A stretch of DNA of 64,000 bases from Cupriavidus agavae (GTDB taxonomy: Bacteria > Pseudomonadota > Gammaproteobacteria > Burkholderiales > Burkholderiaceae), in the NCBI RefSeq assembly GCF_004217045.1, contig NZ_SGXM01000010.1, positions 62,001-126,000 on the forward strand, given 5' to 3'. The notes beneath the pieces were generated by a model. It was not told the DNA's origin. It did no database searches and worked only from the letters and a program-made list of their open reading frames with translations. Shown in pieces: positions 17,785 to 25,375 of the stretch. The first letter of the stretch is position 1. Every line of letters starts with the position of its first letter. The translations under genes were made by a program, and so were the position numbers.

Positions 17785-18117
17785 TCAGGCGCCGTAGGCG
17801 TTCGAGAGTTCGAGCTGGCGGCGCGAGTTGTTCAGCAGCGCGCCCAGTTCGGCCAGGCGCGGGTTGGTCAGGTCGCGGATCCGGGCATCGTACGCCAGGA
17901 TCCGTTCCAGCAGCTGGAAGCGGCGCAGGCGCTCGGCGTCCGCGAATGGTGCGCTGTGGTCCAGCAGGCGCAGGCGCTCCACTTCGGCCATATAGACCTT
18001 CTGCAGATCGGTCAGCGCATCCCAGTTTGACGCGCGGGCTGCCTCGAACATCTGCTCGGACAGCACCAGAAGCTCTTCATAGCTTCTAACGATGGGTGAC
18101 ATGGCAAACATCATCAT
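17785..18117 (-). CDS. fliT: Flagellar protein FliT-like chaperone
   Basis: 110-residue, mostly helical protein directly downstream of fliS, the standard position of fliT. FliT binds the cap protein FliD and, in enterobacteria, FlhDC. The sequence has the expected size and charged helical pattern (SYEELLVLSEQMFEAARASNWD..., then LRRFQLLERILAYDARIRDL), but FliT is poorly conserved and recognition rests partly on location. The ATG at 18117 overlaps the fliS stop; an ATG six codons in is equally usable. Confidence 0.75.
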   Translation of the reverse strand: MMMFAMSPIVRSYEELLVLSEQMFEAARASNWDALTDLQKVYMAEVERLRLLDHSAPFADAERLRRFQLLERILAYDARIRDLTNPRLAELGALLNNSRRQLELSNAYGA

Positions 18118-18563
18118 GAGTCCTGCAGGACGGGTTGAGCGTCTCCCGCCTGCGACGCCTGCATGGCCTCGGCGGGAGCTGCCGGATCGATCGCGGCCCA
18201 GGCCGAGGACAGATTCTCGAGCAGGGCGTCCACTTCGTTCAGCAGTTCGGCGTCGCTGTGCAGGTTCGCCAGCATCAGGCGACGCGTCATGTATTCGTAA
18301 AGCGCCTCGAGGTTGGCGGAGATTTCGCCGCCCGCCTCGTGATCGAGCACCGCGCGCAGCCCGTTGTCGATGATGTTGATCGCCTTCGAGATTGCGTTGC
18401 CGCGCGCTTCCAGCTCGTTGTTCTCCAGGTGGAACTTGGCCTTTGCAATGGCCGAGCGCGCGCCGTCGTACAGCATCACGATCAGCTTGTGCGGGCTGGC
18501 ACTCATGACCCCGGTCTGGACGCCGACCTGGGCATAGGCGTTGATTCCTTGGCGCGCGAACAT
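18114..18563 (-). CDS. fliS: Flagellin export chaperone FliS
   Basis: FliS caps the C-terminus of unfolded flagellin and prevents premature polymerisation. The 149-residue product starts MFARQGINAYAQVGVQTGV and has the family signatures ASPHKLIVMLYDGA, AISKAINIIDNGL and LYEYMTRRLMLANL. A C-terminal extension of about 20 residues is Ala-rich. It lies 13 bases downstream of fliD and overlaps fliT, forming fliD-S-T. Confidence 0.95.
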   Translation of the reverse strand: MFARQGINAYAQVGVQTGVMSASPHKLIVMLYDGARSAIAKAKFHLENNELEARGNAISKAINIIDNGLRAVLDHEAGGEISANLEALYEYMTRRLMLANLHSDAELLNEVDALLENLSSAWAAIDPAAPAEAMQASQAGDAQPVLQDS

Positions 18564-18576
18564 GGCAACCTCTCCG

Positions 18577-19998
18577 TTACTTGCTGCTGCTGCCCGAACC
18601 GTTCAACGCGGCGAATTGCTGCGTCAGGTACGTCTTGGTGTTGTTCAGCTTCGCCACCAGCAGGTCAAGCTGCGTGAACTGGTCGCGATAGCGTTGCATC
18701 ACCACGTCAATGCGGTCCGAGGTGGCGGTGTACTTGTCTTCCAGCTGCTTGAGGGTATCGGTCACGCCATCGGTCACCGCGTCCAGCGCACCGCCCGTGG
18801 CGTTCAGGCCGTCCACGTAGTCGGTGATGGTCTTGCCCATGCCCGTGGCACCGTTGGCGCCCGTGAAGAACGAGGTCAGGTCCTTGAAATTGCTGGACAG
18901 CACCTTCTTGAGCTTGTCGTCGTCCACTTCCAGGCGGCCGGCGTTCTCGGTGGTGACGTTGAATTCGATGCCGAGGTCCGACAGCGTGTTGCTGCCGCCG
19001 GCGCCGTTGGGGATCGACGTGTTCAGCATCGAGCGCATGCTGGCCAGGATGTTGCGCAGCGTGCTGTCGCCGTTGAGCGCGGCCTTGGTGCCGGCGTCGG
19101 TGTCGTAGGCGGTCAGCGTCTTGGCGGCGGACAGCACGTTGTTGTAGGCGGTGACGAAGCCGTTCACGGCGGCGGTGATCGCGGTGTCGTCGCGCGTCAC
19201 GGCCATCGTCGTGGTGCCCGTCGACTTGACCGTCAGCGTCAGTCCCTGCGCAGCTTCCTCGATCGTGTTGCTCTGGCTGACGATGTCGATGCTGTTGACG
19301 GTCATCTTGGCGTCGGCGGCCTTGACGACTTCCTTCAGGCCGTTCGGCTGGGTGGCCTGGGTCGGGTCGAAGTTGACGACGTCGCCCACGGCGGCATCGC
19401 TGGCGCTGATCTTCATCTGCGACTTCGTGCCGGTCTTCTCCGAGGTCAGCACCAGGTGATACGGCGTGCCGCTGCCATCGTTGACCAGGCTGGCGGTGAC
19501 ACCCACGTCGGCCTTGTTGATCGCGTCGCGGATGCCTTCCAGCGAGGTATCCGAACCCAGCGTCACGGTCTTGCTGGAGGTCGGGGCGCCACCAGTGGCG
19601 AGGTCCGGCCCGAAGTCGATGTTGATGGTGCCGCCGCCGATGCCGGCTTTCTGGTCGGCCACGCCCTTCGAGACCAGGCTCTGCGCCGCGGCCACCGAGG
19701 TAACGTTGATGGTGTAGGTGCCGGCCACCGCGTTCGAGTTGGCGGCAGCGGTCAGCACGCTCTCGGTGGCCACGTAGGGCTTCACGGCGGCGAACGTCGA
19801 GGCGGTGGACAGCGTCTTGGCGGCGGCCGAGTAGGCGTCGAGCACGCTCTTGATGGTGCCATAGCCCGACAGCTTGGCCTGGAAGCTCTTGGCCTGGTTG
19901 TCGATCGCGGTGAGCTGGACCTTCTCGTTGGTTTCGAGACTGTCGAGCAGATCGGCGAGGTTGAGGTTCGATCCGACGCCAATGGAGGAGAGTGCCAT
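18577..19998 (-). CDS. fliD: Flagellar filament cap protein FliD (HAP2)
   Basis: Pentameric cap that folds flagellin onto the growing filament tip. The 473-residue protein begins with the characteristic SSIGVGSNLNLADLLDSL and has a variable, Thr/Ser/Ala-rich middle. It ends with the C-terminal coiled-coil segment (RIDVVMQRYRDQFTQLDLLV, then TYLTQQFAALN). Length is normal. It follows flaG by 62 bases, which contain a short GC-rich hairpin but no clear sigma-28 promoter, so it is probably transcribed with flaG. Confidence 0.95.
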   Translation of the reverse strand: MALSSIGVGSNLNLADLLDSLETNEKVQLTAIDNQAKSFQAKLSGYGTIKSVLDAYSAAAKTLSTASTFAAVKPYVATESVLTAAANSNAVAGTYTINVTSVAAAQSLVSKGVADQKAGIGGGTINIDFGPDLATGGAPTSSKTVTLGSDTSLEGIRDAINKADVGVTASLVNDGSGTPYHLVLTSEKTGTKSQMKISASDAAVGDVVNFDPTQATQPNGLKEVVKAADAKMTVNSIDIVSQSNTIEEAAQGLTLTVKSTGTTTMAVTRDDTAITAAVNGFVTAYNNVLSAAKTLTAYDTDAGTKAALNGDSTLRNILASMRSMLNTSIPNGAGGSNTLSDLGIEFNVTTENAGRLEVDDDKLKKVLSSNFKDLTSFFTGANGATGMGKTITDYVDGLNATGGALDAVTDGVTDTLKQLEDKYTATSDRIDVVMQRYRDQFTQLDLLVAKLNNTKTYLTQQFAALNGSGSSSK

Positions 19999-20060
19999 GT
20001 TCTTTTACCTGTTGTTATGACTTCAACTGACTTGGGCTTGAGATATGACCGCCCGCGCGG

Positions 20061-20447
20061 TCAGGCCTTCTGGCTGACGAACAGCCCCTGGAGCTTGTCG
20101 ATGACGCGCGCGAAGCGCAGCACCTCTTCGCTCGGCAGCTGACGGATCAGCTCGCCGGTTTCCTTGTCCACCACCTTGGTGATCACGCGGTTGGTGTCCT
20201 GGTCGATCTCGAACCGTACGCCGATCGAGGTGGTCTTGAGCACGTCCACCAGTTCGCCCACCGCGGCGGCCATGTCGGCGGACGTTCCCGGCGGCAGCTG
20301 CGCGGTGGCGTCTTCGCGGGACGGCACGCCGTAGGCGGCCGGGACGGCCGAAGACGCCGCGGCAGGCATGGCCTGGGCGGCGGCGGGTTGCGCGAAGTCG
20401 GCGGTGACGCGTGCCGCCGTCAGCGAAACGGGTGAGGAAAACGCCAT
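20061..20447 (-). CDS. flaG: Flagellar protein FlaG
   Basis: Small filament-associated protein that affects filament length. The ATG at 20447 has GGAG six bases upstream and gives 128 residues; a longer frame to 20531 would start inside the fliC terminator. The N-terminal half is Ala-rich, and the C-terminal half carries the FlaG domain (VRFEIDQDTNRVITKVVD, ETGELIRQLPSEEVLRFA). Sits between fliC and fliD, as in other beta-proteobacteria. Confidence 0.92.
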   Translation of the reverse strand: MAFSSPVSLTAARVTADFAQPAAAQAMPAAASSAVPAAYGVPSREDATAQLPPGTSADMAAAVGELVDVLKTTSIGVRFEIDQDTNRVITKVVDKETGELIRQLPSEEVLRFARVIDKLQGLFVSQKA

Positions 20448-20470
20448 GGTCGGCTCCGTCCGGTAGGGCA

Positions 20471-20497
20471 GGATCAGCGATAAGGTGAAATGCTTTG
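20471..20497 (-). promoter_or_regulatory. Weak sigma-28-like promoter for flaG-fliD-fliS-fliT
   Basis: On the minus strand CAAAGCAT-N11-GCTGATCC matches the sigma-28 pattern TAAAGTTT-N11-GCCGATAA at five of eight positions in each box with the exact spacer. It lies about 24 bases before the flaG start. A perfect-arm hairpin (about 20497-20516) separates it from the fliC terminator. Confidence 0.4.
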
Positions 20498-20529
20498 CAG
20501 GCGGCGGTCCGCCTGCGAAACACTCCGGC

Positions 20530-20558
20530 AAAAAAGCCGGACCTTGCGGCCCGGCCTT
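20530..20558 (-). terminator. Intrinsic terminator of fliC
   Basis: On the minus strand GCCGGGCC and GGTCCGGC form a GC-rich stem with a GCAA loop and one G-U pair, followed by a run of six Ts. It begins 16 bases after the fliC stop. Confidence 0.87.
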
Positions 20559-20573
20559 CTTGCGGCGCTACGA

Positions 20574-21764
20574 TTAACGCAGCAGCGACATCACGTTTTG
20601 CGTGGTCGAGTTGGCTTGTGCCAGCACCGAGGTACCAGCTTGTTGCAGGATCTGCGCGCGGGTCATGTTCGACACTTCCGTTGCGTAGTCAGCGTCTTCG
20701 ATGCGCGAACGCGAAGCCGACAGGTTGTTGATCGTCGTGCTCAGGTTGTTGATCGTGGACTCGAAGCGGTTTTGCACAGCACCGAGGCTCGAACGCAGGT
20801 TGTCAACCGATGCCAGGGCCGTGTCCAGCGTCTTCAGCGGGTCGGTCGTGGCGGTTTGCTGGAAGTCCGAAGCCTGCAGCGAGCCACCCTTCAGCGTGAA
20901 GCCAACGGTCGAACCGTTGACCGAGCCGTCGGTCGGCTTGACGGCGATGTACATCGTCGTCGACGTGGCGGTACCGTTGCCGGCGAAGCCCTTGGCAGCC
21001 AGGGCGTCGTTGTCGGCGGCGGTCAGGCCGGTCATGCTCACTTGCACGAACCAGTTGCCCTTCGAATCGGCAACCACGCTCTGCGAGTTCACGGCAGCCG
21101 ACGTGTTCAGGCCCAGGGCGCGCTGGATGTCAGCAGCGACCACGCCGGTTGCCGAAGCAGCCGTCACCGGGGAAGCGGAACCCAGAGCCGTTTGAGCGGC
21201 TGCGGAACCGATCGAAGCCGTTGCGCCTTGCGGGCCGGCAACGCTGAAGCCAGCAACGCCCAGGGTCTTCGAGGTGATTTCCTTCAGCGCGATGCTGATG
21301 GTTTCGCTGTCGTTGGCGCCAACCTGGATCGACATGTTCTGATCCTTGGCCAGGACCTTCACGCCGTTGAACTGGGTCTGGGCCGACACGCGGTCGATTT
21401 CCGACAGACGTTGCTTGATTTCGTCCTGGATCGACTTCAGGTCCGAACCCGAGTTCGTGCCGTTCGAAGCCTGCACGCCCAGTTCACGGATACGTTGCAG
21501 GTTGTTGTTGACTTCGCTCAGCGCGCCTTCGGTCGTTTGAGCGATCGAGATGCCGTCGTTGGCGTTACGCGAAGCTTGCGTCAGGCCCTTGATGTTTGCC
21601 GTGAAGCGGTTGGCGATGGCCTGGCCAGCTGCATCGTCCTTGGCGCTGTTGATGCGCAGACCCGACGACAGACGTTGGATCGCGGTGTTCAGCGACGATT
21701 GCGACGTGTTCAGGTTGCTCTGCGTTTGCAGCGACAGAATGTTGGTGTTGATGACTTGCGCCAT
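20574..21764 (-). CDS. fliC: Flagellin FliC
   Basis: Filament subunit, 396 residues. The conserved N-terminal D0/D1 (MAQVINTNILSLQTQSNLN, then LSSGLRINSAKDDAAGQAIA) and C-terminal D1/D0 (SRIEDADYATEVSNM, ILQQAGTSVLAQAN, ending MSLLR) flank a Ser/Thr/Ala-rich variable centre. That centre is a plausible target of the GT41 glycosyltransferase. LQRIRELGVQA, the D1 helix equivalent to the TLR5-recognition site of enteric flagellins, is kept. The ATG has TAGGAG eight bases upstream and a near-perfect sigma-28 promoter about 100 bases away. Monocistronic by virtue of its terminator. Confidence 0.98.
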   Translation of the reverse strand: MAQVINTNILSLQTQSNLNTSQSSLNTAIQRLSSGLRINSAKDDAAGQAIANRFTANIKGLTQASRNANDGISIAQTTEGALSEVNNNLQRIRELGVQASNGTNSGSDLKSIQDEIKQRLSEIDRVSAQTQFNGVKVLAKDQNMSIQVGANDSETISIALKEITSKTLGVAGFSVAGPQGATASIGSAAAQTALGSASPVTAASATGVVAADIQRALGLNTSAAVNSQSVVADSKGNWFVQVSMTGLTAADNDALAAKGFAGNGTATSTTMYIAVKPTDGSVNGSTVGFTLKGGSLQASDFQQTATTDPLKTLDTALASVDNLRSSLGAVQNRFESTINNLSTTINNLSASRSRIEDADYATEVSNMTRAQILQQAGTSVLAQANSTTQNVMSLLR

Positions 21765-21860
21765 GGTACGACTCCTATTTGCAATGTTTTAGGCATTCCG
21801 GCAGTTGCCGTAACGTTGGCTGCCTGCGTTGCAGGGCGTAGAGTGCCTCCGTTGCAAAGG

Positions 21861-21887
21861 TTATCGACCTATGGGGAGAAGACTTTA
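21861..21887 (-). promoter_or_regulatory. Sigma-28 (FliA) promoter of fliC
   Basis: Minus-strand TAAAGTCT-N11-GTCGATAA differs from the sigma-28 consensus (TAAAGTTT-N11-GCCGATAA) at only two positions, with the exact spacer. It gives a leader of roughly 90 bases before the fliC ATG. Confidence 0.93.
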
Positions 21888-22019
21888 GAGTGACTTTTGC
21901 GGGAGTTGCGGGCGTAGCGCTTTGGGCCATGGCCCGGGTTTGGGGGCGCCCCGCCATGCTGCCGGGCGCCACTATATATATAGGTGCGGTGGCCGGCGCC
22001 CGGGGCTGCCGCGCGGCGG

Positions 22020-22340
22020 TCAGCGGCGCTTGCGGGTGCGCGGGATGTAGAGCTTGACGAAACCCGGCGCGGCCTCCGAATCCAGCACATCCGTGGCCTG
22101 CTCGGGCGCGTGTGCCGGCGTGACCACCGTGATCGCGCGCTTGTAGATCAGCGTGGGGGTGGCATCCGTCTCGTTGCGGCCCAGCAGGATCATGTAGTTG
22201 TCCGACGCCAGGACGACGCCGTTCAGCCGCGTGCCGTTCGACAGGTGGACGATGACTGCGAGGCGGCTGGCGCTGTGCGCGGCGAACTGCATCTGCTGCA
22301 GCTTGCGACTGGTGCGGGGAGCCTTGATTTCCTTCTTCAC
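22020..22340 (-). CDS. Divergent Hfq/Sm-like RNA-binding protein
   Basis: 106 residues from a GTG at 22340, chosen because GGAGAAG lies five bases upstream; ATGs further out (22391, 22496) have weaker leaders. The core aligns by eye with Hfq: LQ...F, then VIVHLSNGTRLNGVVLASDN, YMILL, and an Sm2-like YKRAITVVTPA (YKHAISTVVP in E. coli Hfq). Differences are an inserted loop of about five residues before YK, loss of the PFLN distal-face motif and RRER rim, and Arg replacing the conserved His of YKHA. A basic C-terminal tail (IPRTRKRR) follows. Probably an RNA-binding paralogue rather than the housekeeping Hfq. Confidence 0.72.
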   Translation of the reverse strand: MKKEIKAPRTSRKLQQMQFAAHSASRLAVIVHLSNGTRLNGVVLASDNYMILLGRNETDATPTLIYKRAITVVTPAHAPEQATDVLDSEAAPGFVKLYIPRTRKRR

Positions 22341-22883
22341 AACTTCTCCGGAAGAGCCCGTGCGGGTTCTGGCGGCTGACAACGGCCCCATGTTCGGCTG
22401 CCTTGGTGGATGTCGCACTAAAAGTGACGTTGATGGCAGCCGGCTTGCGGCGAGACTTGAAACATTCGCTCTCGACGCTGGCTTGATGTCGATCATGAAT
22501 CACATGAAAGGGCAGGTACTTCGGTCGAGTGGAGGACGCTGCCCAGCCCGCGAGCGATGCGGGCGATGCCAGGAGAGAAGGGGAATACTTCAGGCCGGAG
22601 AGTAACAAAGTTTTACAACCATTGACGAATCGTTGCGGTCGCGACGTATAGAGGAATCTCTCTATTAATTTCGTTGCGCGCACTTTGTGGTTGATGTAGC
22701 ACTTTTTTGATTCGTGCGCTTCCGGGCCGGTCGACGCATCCTGAAACCCGCGCCGGCTAAAGGTTTCCGGCAATCGTCCGTTATCTACCGACAAGGCCAA
22801 ATATGATCAATATCGTCACTTTTGGCATACATGTGCCGGTTGTACTACACCCGCTACATGGGTAAACCCTGATAGAAGCGCGA
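22341..22883. other. Intergenic region between the Hfq-like gene and the candidate small RNA
   Basis: No convincing gene. The part beyond about 22600 is visibly richer in A/T than its surroundings and contains several short inverted repeats, for example GCGCAC near 22676 with GTGCGC near 22714. I could not assign a promoter to the Hfq-like gene. Confidence 0.5.
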
Positions 22884-22912
22884 TTTACACCTCATGTAAG
22901 CGGGTTTATATT
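22884..22912 (+). promoter_or_regulatory. Sigma-70-like promoter of the candidate small RNA
   Basis: TTTACA and TATATT separated by exactly 17 bases, each matching five of six consensus positions. No coding frame follows; the transcript would start near 22919 and meet a strong terminator about 80 bases later. Confidence 0.7.
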
Positions 22913-22918
22913 CCGGAT

Positions 22919-22999
22919 TCGGGCCGGGTACAGCCGGCTCCTTTTTGCAAAGCAGTCCTGAAAGCCTACGAGCACCCCGCGCGTGGGCTTCTTTTTTTT
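22919..22999 (+). ncRNA. Candidate small regulatory RNA (about 80 nt)
   Basis: The stretch lies between a good sigma-70 promoter and a strong intrinsic terminator and has no plausible open frame. It would fold a 5' hairpin (GCCGG...CCGGC, about 22923-22938), leave an unpaired CCTTTTTGCAAAG segment, and end in the terminator stem with an eight-U tail. That architecture, a U-rich single-stranded patch plus a terminal U-tail, is typical of Hfq-dependent RNAs, and an Hfq-like gene sits 600 bases away. No known RNA family recognised. Confidence 0.6.
22962..22999 (+). terminator. Intrinsic terminator of the candidate small RNA
   Basis: AAGCCTACG pairs with CGTGGGCTT (nine pairs, one G-U) around an 11-base loop, followed by TTC-free spacing of one C and eight consecutive Ts. 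Confidence 0.85.
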
Positions 23000-23104
23000 G
23001 AGCCCGCGTCCTTCGCTGCCGGCCGGTCCCCTGGCTTGCAGCGCCCGCCGGTTTCCAGCGGATCGGAGTGCACGGATGAGATTAGACGCCACCGTCCGCA
23101 CCGC

Positions 23105-23143
23105 CAATTTGTGAAAGAGCGGTGACTTTTCCCCCCAATTCAT
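23105..23143 (+). promoter_or_regulatory. Second copy of the 39-bp flagellar element, upstream of the chemoreceptor gene
   Basis: CAATT (23105), AGCGG (23118), TTTCCCCCC (23128) and AATTCAT (23137) repeat the blocks at 6982-7020 with identical total length. It ends nine bases before a sigma-28-like -35 box. Confidence 0.5.
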
Positions 23144-23151
23144 TTTTTCGC

Positions 23152-23179
23152 TAAAGCCCCCCGAAATCCGCGCCGATAG
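23152..23179 (+). promoter_or_regulatory. Sigma-28-like promoter of the chemoreceptor gene
   Basis: TAAAGCCC followed after 12 bases by GCCGATAG. The -10 box matches seven of eight consensus positions and the -35 core TAAAG is intact; the spacer is one base longer than usual. Confidence 0.68.
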
Positions 23180-23256
23180 CCGGCCTGTGCGACGCCCGGA
23201 CACGGGTGGATGCCGCTCGACTCGACCAAACAACACCGGACAAAAAGGGTAAGGCG

Positions 23257-25179
23257 ATGGGCTTGCGAAAGATGGGAATTGGCGCTCGGATGGCGCTGGC
23301 GTTCTGTGTGGTGGTGCTGCTGCTCGGGGCGGTGGCCGCGCTGGGGGTGCGATCGCTGGGCGTGATGAACGAAGTGCTCCACGAGGCAGTGGAGCTGCGC
23401 CTGATCCGCGTGATGGACCTGAAGCTGGTCAAGGAGCGCACGCTGACGGTCAGTGTCATGCTGCGCGACGCCGCGCTGACCGAGGATGCCGCACTGGCCG
23501 CCCAGAATGCCGAGAAGATCGTCAAGCTGCGCGAGCAGATCGGCGCCACGCTCGACGCGCTGGGCAAGGCCCTGCAAGGTTCGTCAAATGCGCAGTCGAT
23601 CGGCGGGTTCGAGGCGCTGGTGCAGGTGCGTGCCGCCTACAACCAGCAGCTCGACCAGGTGCTGGGCCAGTTGCGCGCCGGCGACTTCCCGGCCGCGCGC
23701 ACCGCGCTGGTGGTGACGCTGCCGGCCGCGCAGAACGCCTATTTCGAAAAGCTCGACGCCTTTGCCGATATCGGCCGCAAGCTGGCAACCGATGCCGTGG
23801 ACGCCGCGAGCGGACAGTATGTCTTCACGCGCAACCTGCTGATCGGCCTGTCGGTGGTGGCCGCCATCATCGCCACGCTGCTCGGTGTGGCGCTGGCGCG
23901 CTCGGTCACGCGCCCGGCCGGCCAGGCGCTCGACGCCGCCGAGGCGCTGGCCCAGGGCCAGCTCGGCCATGCCATCGACATCCGCACCGAGGACGAGATG
24001 GGCCGCATGCTCGGCGCGCTGGAACGCGCCTTCGGCCAACTTGGCACCCTGGTGCGCGGCATTCAGCAGGCGGCCGGGTCGATCGACACCGCCGCTCGCG
24101 AGATCGCCAGCGGCAACAGCGACCTCTCGCAGCGCACCGAGGAACAGGCGGCGTCGCTCGAACAGACCGCTGCCTCGATGGAGCAACTGACGTCCACCGT
24201 ACGCCAGAATGCCGAGAACGCGCGCCAGGCCAACCAGCTGGCGGTCAACGCGTCGGACGTGGCCACCGAGGGCGGCCGCGTGGTGCGCAGCGTGGTGGAC
24301 ACGATGGACGGTATCTCCAAGTCGTCGGCGCGCGTGGCGGAAATCATTGGCGTGATCGAAGGCATCGCCTTCCAGACCAACATCCTGGCGCTGAACGCCG
24401 CGGTGGAAGCGGCCCGTGCCGGCGAGCAGGGCCGTGGCTTCAGTGTCGTGGCTGCCGAGGTTCGCAGCCTGGCCCAGCGCTCGTCGTCGGCCGCCAAGGA
24501 AATCGGCGAACTGATCAACGGCTCGGTGCGCCAGGTGCAGGACGGCGCGAAGCAGGTGGAAGTGGCGGGCAAGACCATGGACGATATCGTCGGTGCCGTG
24601 CGCCGCGTGACCGACATCATGGGCGAGATCACGGCCGCCAGCGAGGAGCAGACCGCCGGCATCGAACAAGTCAGCCTGGCCATCACGCAGATGGAATCGG
24701 TCACGCAGCAGAATGCCGCGCTCGTGGAAGAGGCCAGTGCCGCCGCCGAGAGCCTGCTCCAGCAGGCCAGCGGCCTGGTGGACGAGGCCGGCCGGTTCGA
24801 ACTGGCGCAGGGCACCGCCGAAGCCCCGCGCCGCGCCCCCACGCCGGTTGCCGCGCTCACCGCTGCACCGGCGGCACGCGCACTGCCGGCGCCCCGGGCT
24901 CCCGCAGTGGCGGTGCCGGCTCGCCGCGCGGTTGCCAAGGCCGCCCCTGCTGCCGCGTCGAAGCGTGCCGCCGCCGTGCCCGCTGCGGTGCGTCCGCCGG
25001 TCCAGCGCAAGGCCGACGCCGCGCCGGTGCTGGCCCGCCAGGCCGCCAAGCCTGTGGCGTCGCGTGCGCCGGTCGTGCACCAGCGCAAGGAGCCGGTCCT
25101 GGCCACGGCGCCGCGCCGGCGTCCTGCCGCCGCGCCGACGCCGGCCATGGCCGATGGCGGAGACTGGGAGACGTTCTGA
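23257..25179 (+). CDS. Methyl-accepting chemotaxis protein
   Basis: Transmembrane chemoreceptor, 640 residues from the ATG at 23257 (MGLRKMGIGARMALAF); the longer reading adds 17 unlikely residues. One membrane helix at about 10-30, a four-helix-bundle type periplasmic sensor to about 185, a second helix at about 190-212, a HAMP domain, and the signalling hairpin. The tip includes GVIEGIAFQTNILALNAAVEAARAGEQG, described here in pieces: IAFQTNILALNAAVEAARA and GRGFSVVAAEVR. A long Ala/Pro-rich linker of about 120 residues leads to a C-terminal DWETF, the pentapeptide type that tethers CheR/CheB. Ligand unknown. Sigma-28-like promoter upstream. Confidence 0.95.
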   Translation: MGLRKMGIGARMALAFCVVVLLLGAVAALGVRSLGVMNEVLHEAVELRLIRVMDLKLVKERTLTVSVMLRDAALTEDAALAAQNAEKIVKLREQIGATLDALGKALQGSSNAQSIGGFEALVQVRAAYNQQLDQVLGQLRAGDFPAARTALVVTLPAAQNAYFEKLDAFADIGRKLATDAVDAASGQYVFTRNLLIGLSVVAAIIATLLGVALARSVTRPAGQALDAAEALAQGQLGHAIDIRTEDEMGRMLGALERAFGQLGTLVRGIQQAAGSIDTAAREIASGNSDLSQRTEEQAASLEQTAASMEQLTSTVRQNAENARQANQLAVNASDVATEGGRVVRSVVDTMDGISKSSARVAEIIGVIEGIAFQTNILALNAAVEAARAGEQGRGFSVVAAEVRSLAQRSSSAAKEIGELINGSVRQVQDGAKQVEVAGKTMDDIVGAVRRVTDIMGEITAASEEQTAGIEQVSLAITQMESVTQQNAALVEEASAAAESLLQQASGLVDEAGRFELAQGTAEAPRRAPTPVAALTAAPAARALPAPRAPAVAVPARRAVAKAAPAAASKRAAAVPAAVRPPVQRKADAAPVLARQAAKPVASRAPVVHQRKEPVLATAPRRRPAAAPTPAMADGGDWETF

Positions 25180-25210
25180 CCCGGCGGGAGTGATCGAGAC
25201 GATGGCCCCG

Positions 25211-25246
25211 GAAGCGGCGCAGGTAATCCTTGCGCCGCTTTTTTTC
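25211..25246 (+). terminator. Intrinsic terminator of the chemoreceptor gene
   Basis: AAGCGGCGCA pairs with TGCGCCGCTT around a short loop, followed by a run of seven Ts beginning within the stem end. It starts 31 bases after the stop. Confidence 0.87.
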
Positions 25247-25375
25247 CCTCGATGCAGGCCGATTGAAAGGAAACCGTCAGGCGAGCTTTTCAGCGCTCGC
25301 ATAAAATGTCGCCTCTTCCGATTCATACCAGCGGCGATCCCTGCCGGGATCTTCTGCCAGGCAGGCCATCACCTC

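Noticed and set aside
21775..22800. Minus-strand frame of 341 codons overlapping the Hfq-like gene and the fliC promoter
   Set aside because: Reads through a sigma-28 promoter and a gene in another frame; composition is basic and patternless.
22892..23236. Minus-strand frame of 114 codons in the small-RNA region
   Set aside because: Its translation is Arg/Lys-rich without pattern, it has no ribosome site, and it runs through the terminator, promoter and shared element on the other strand.
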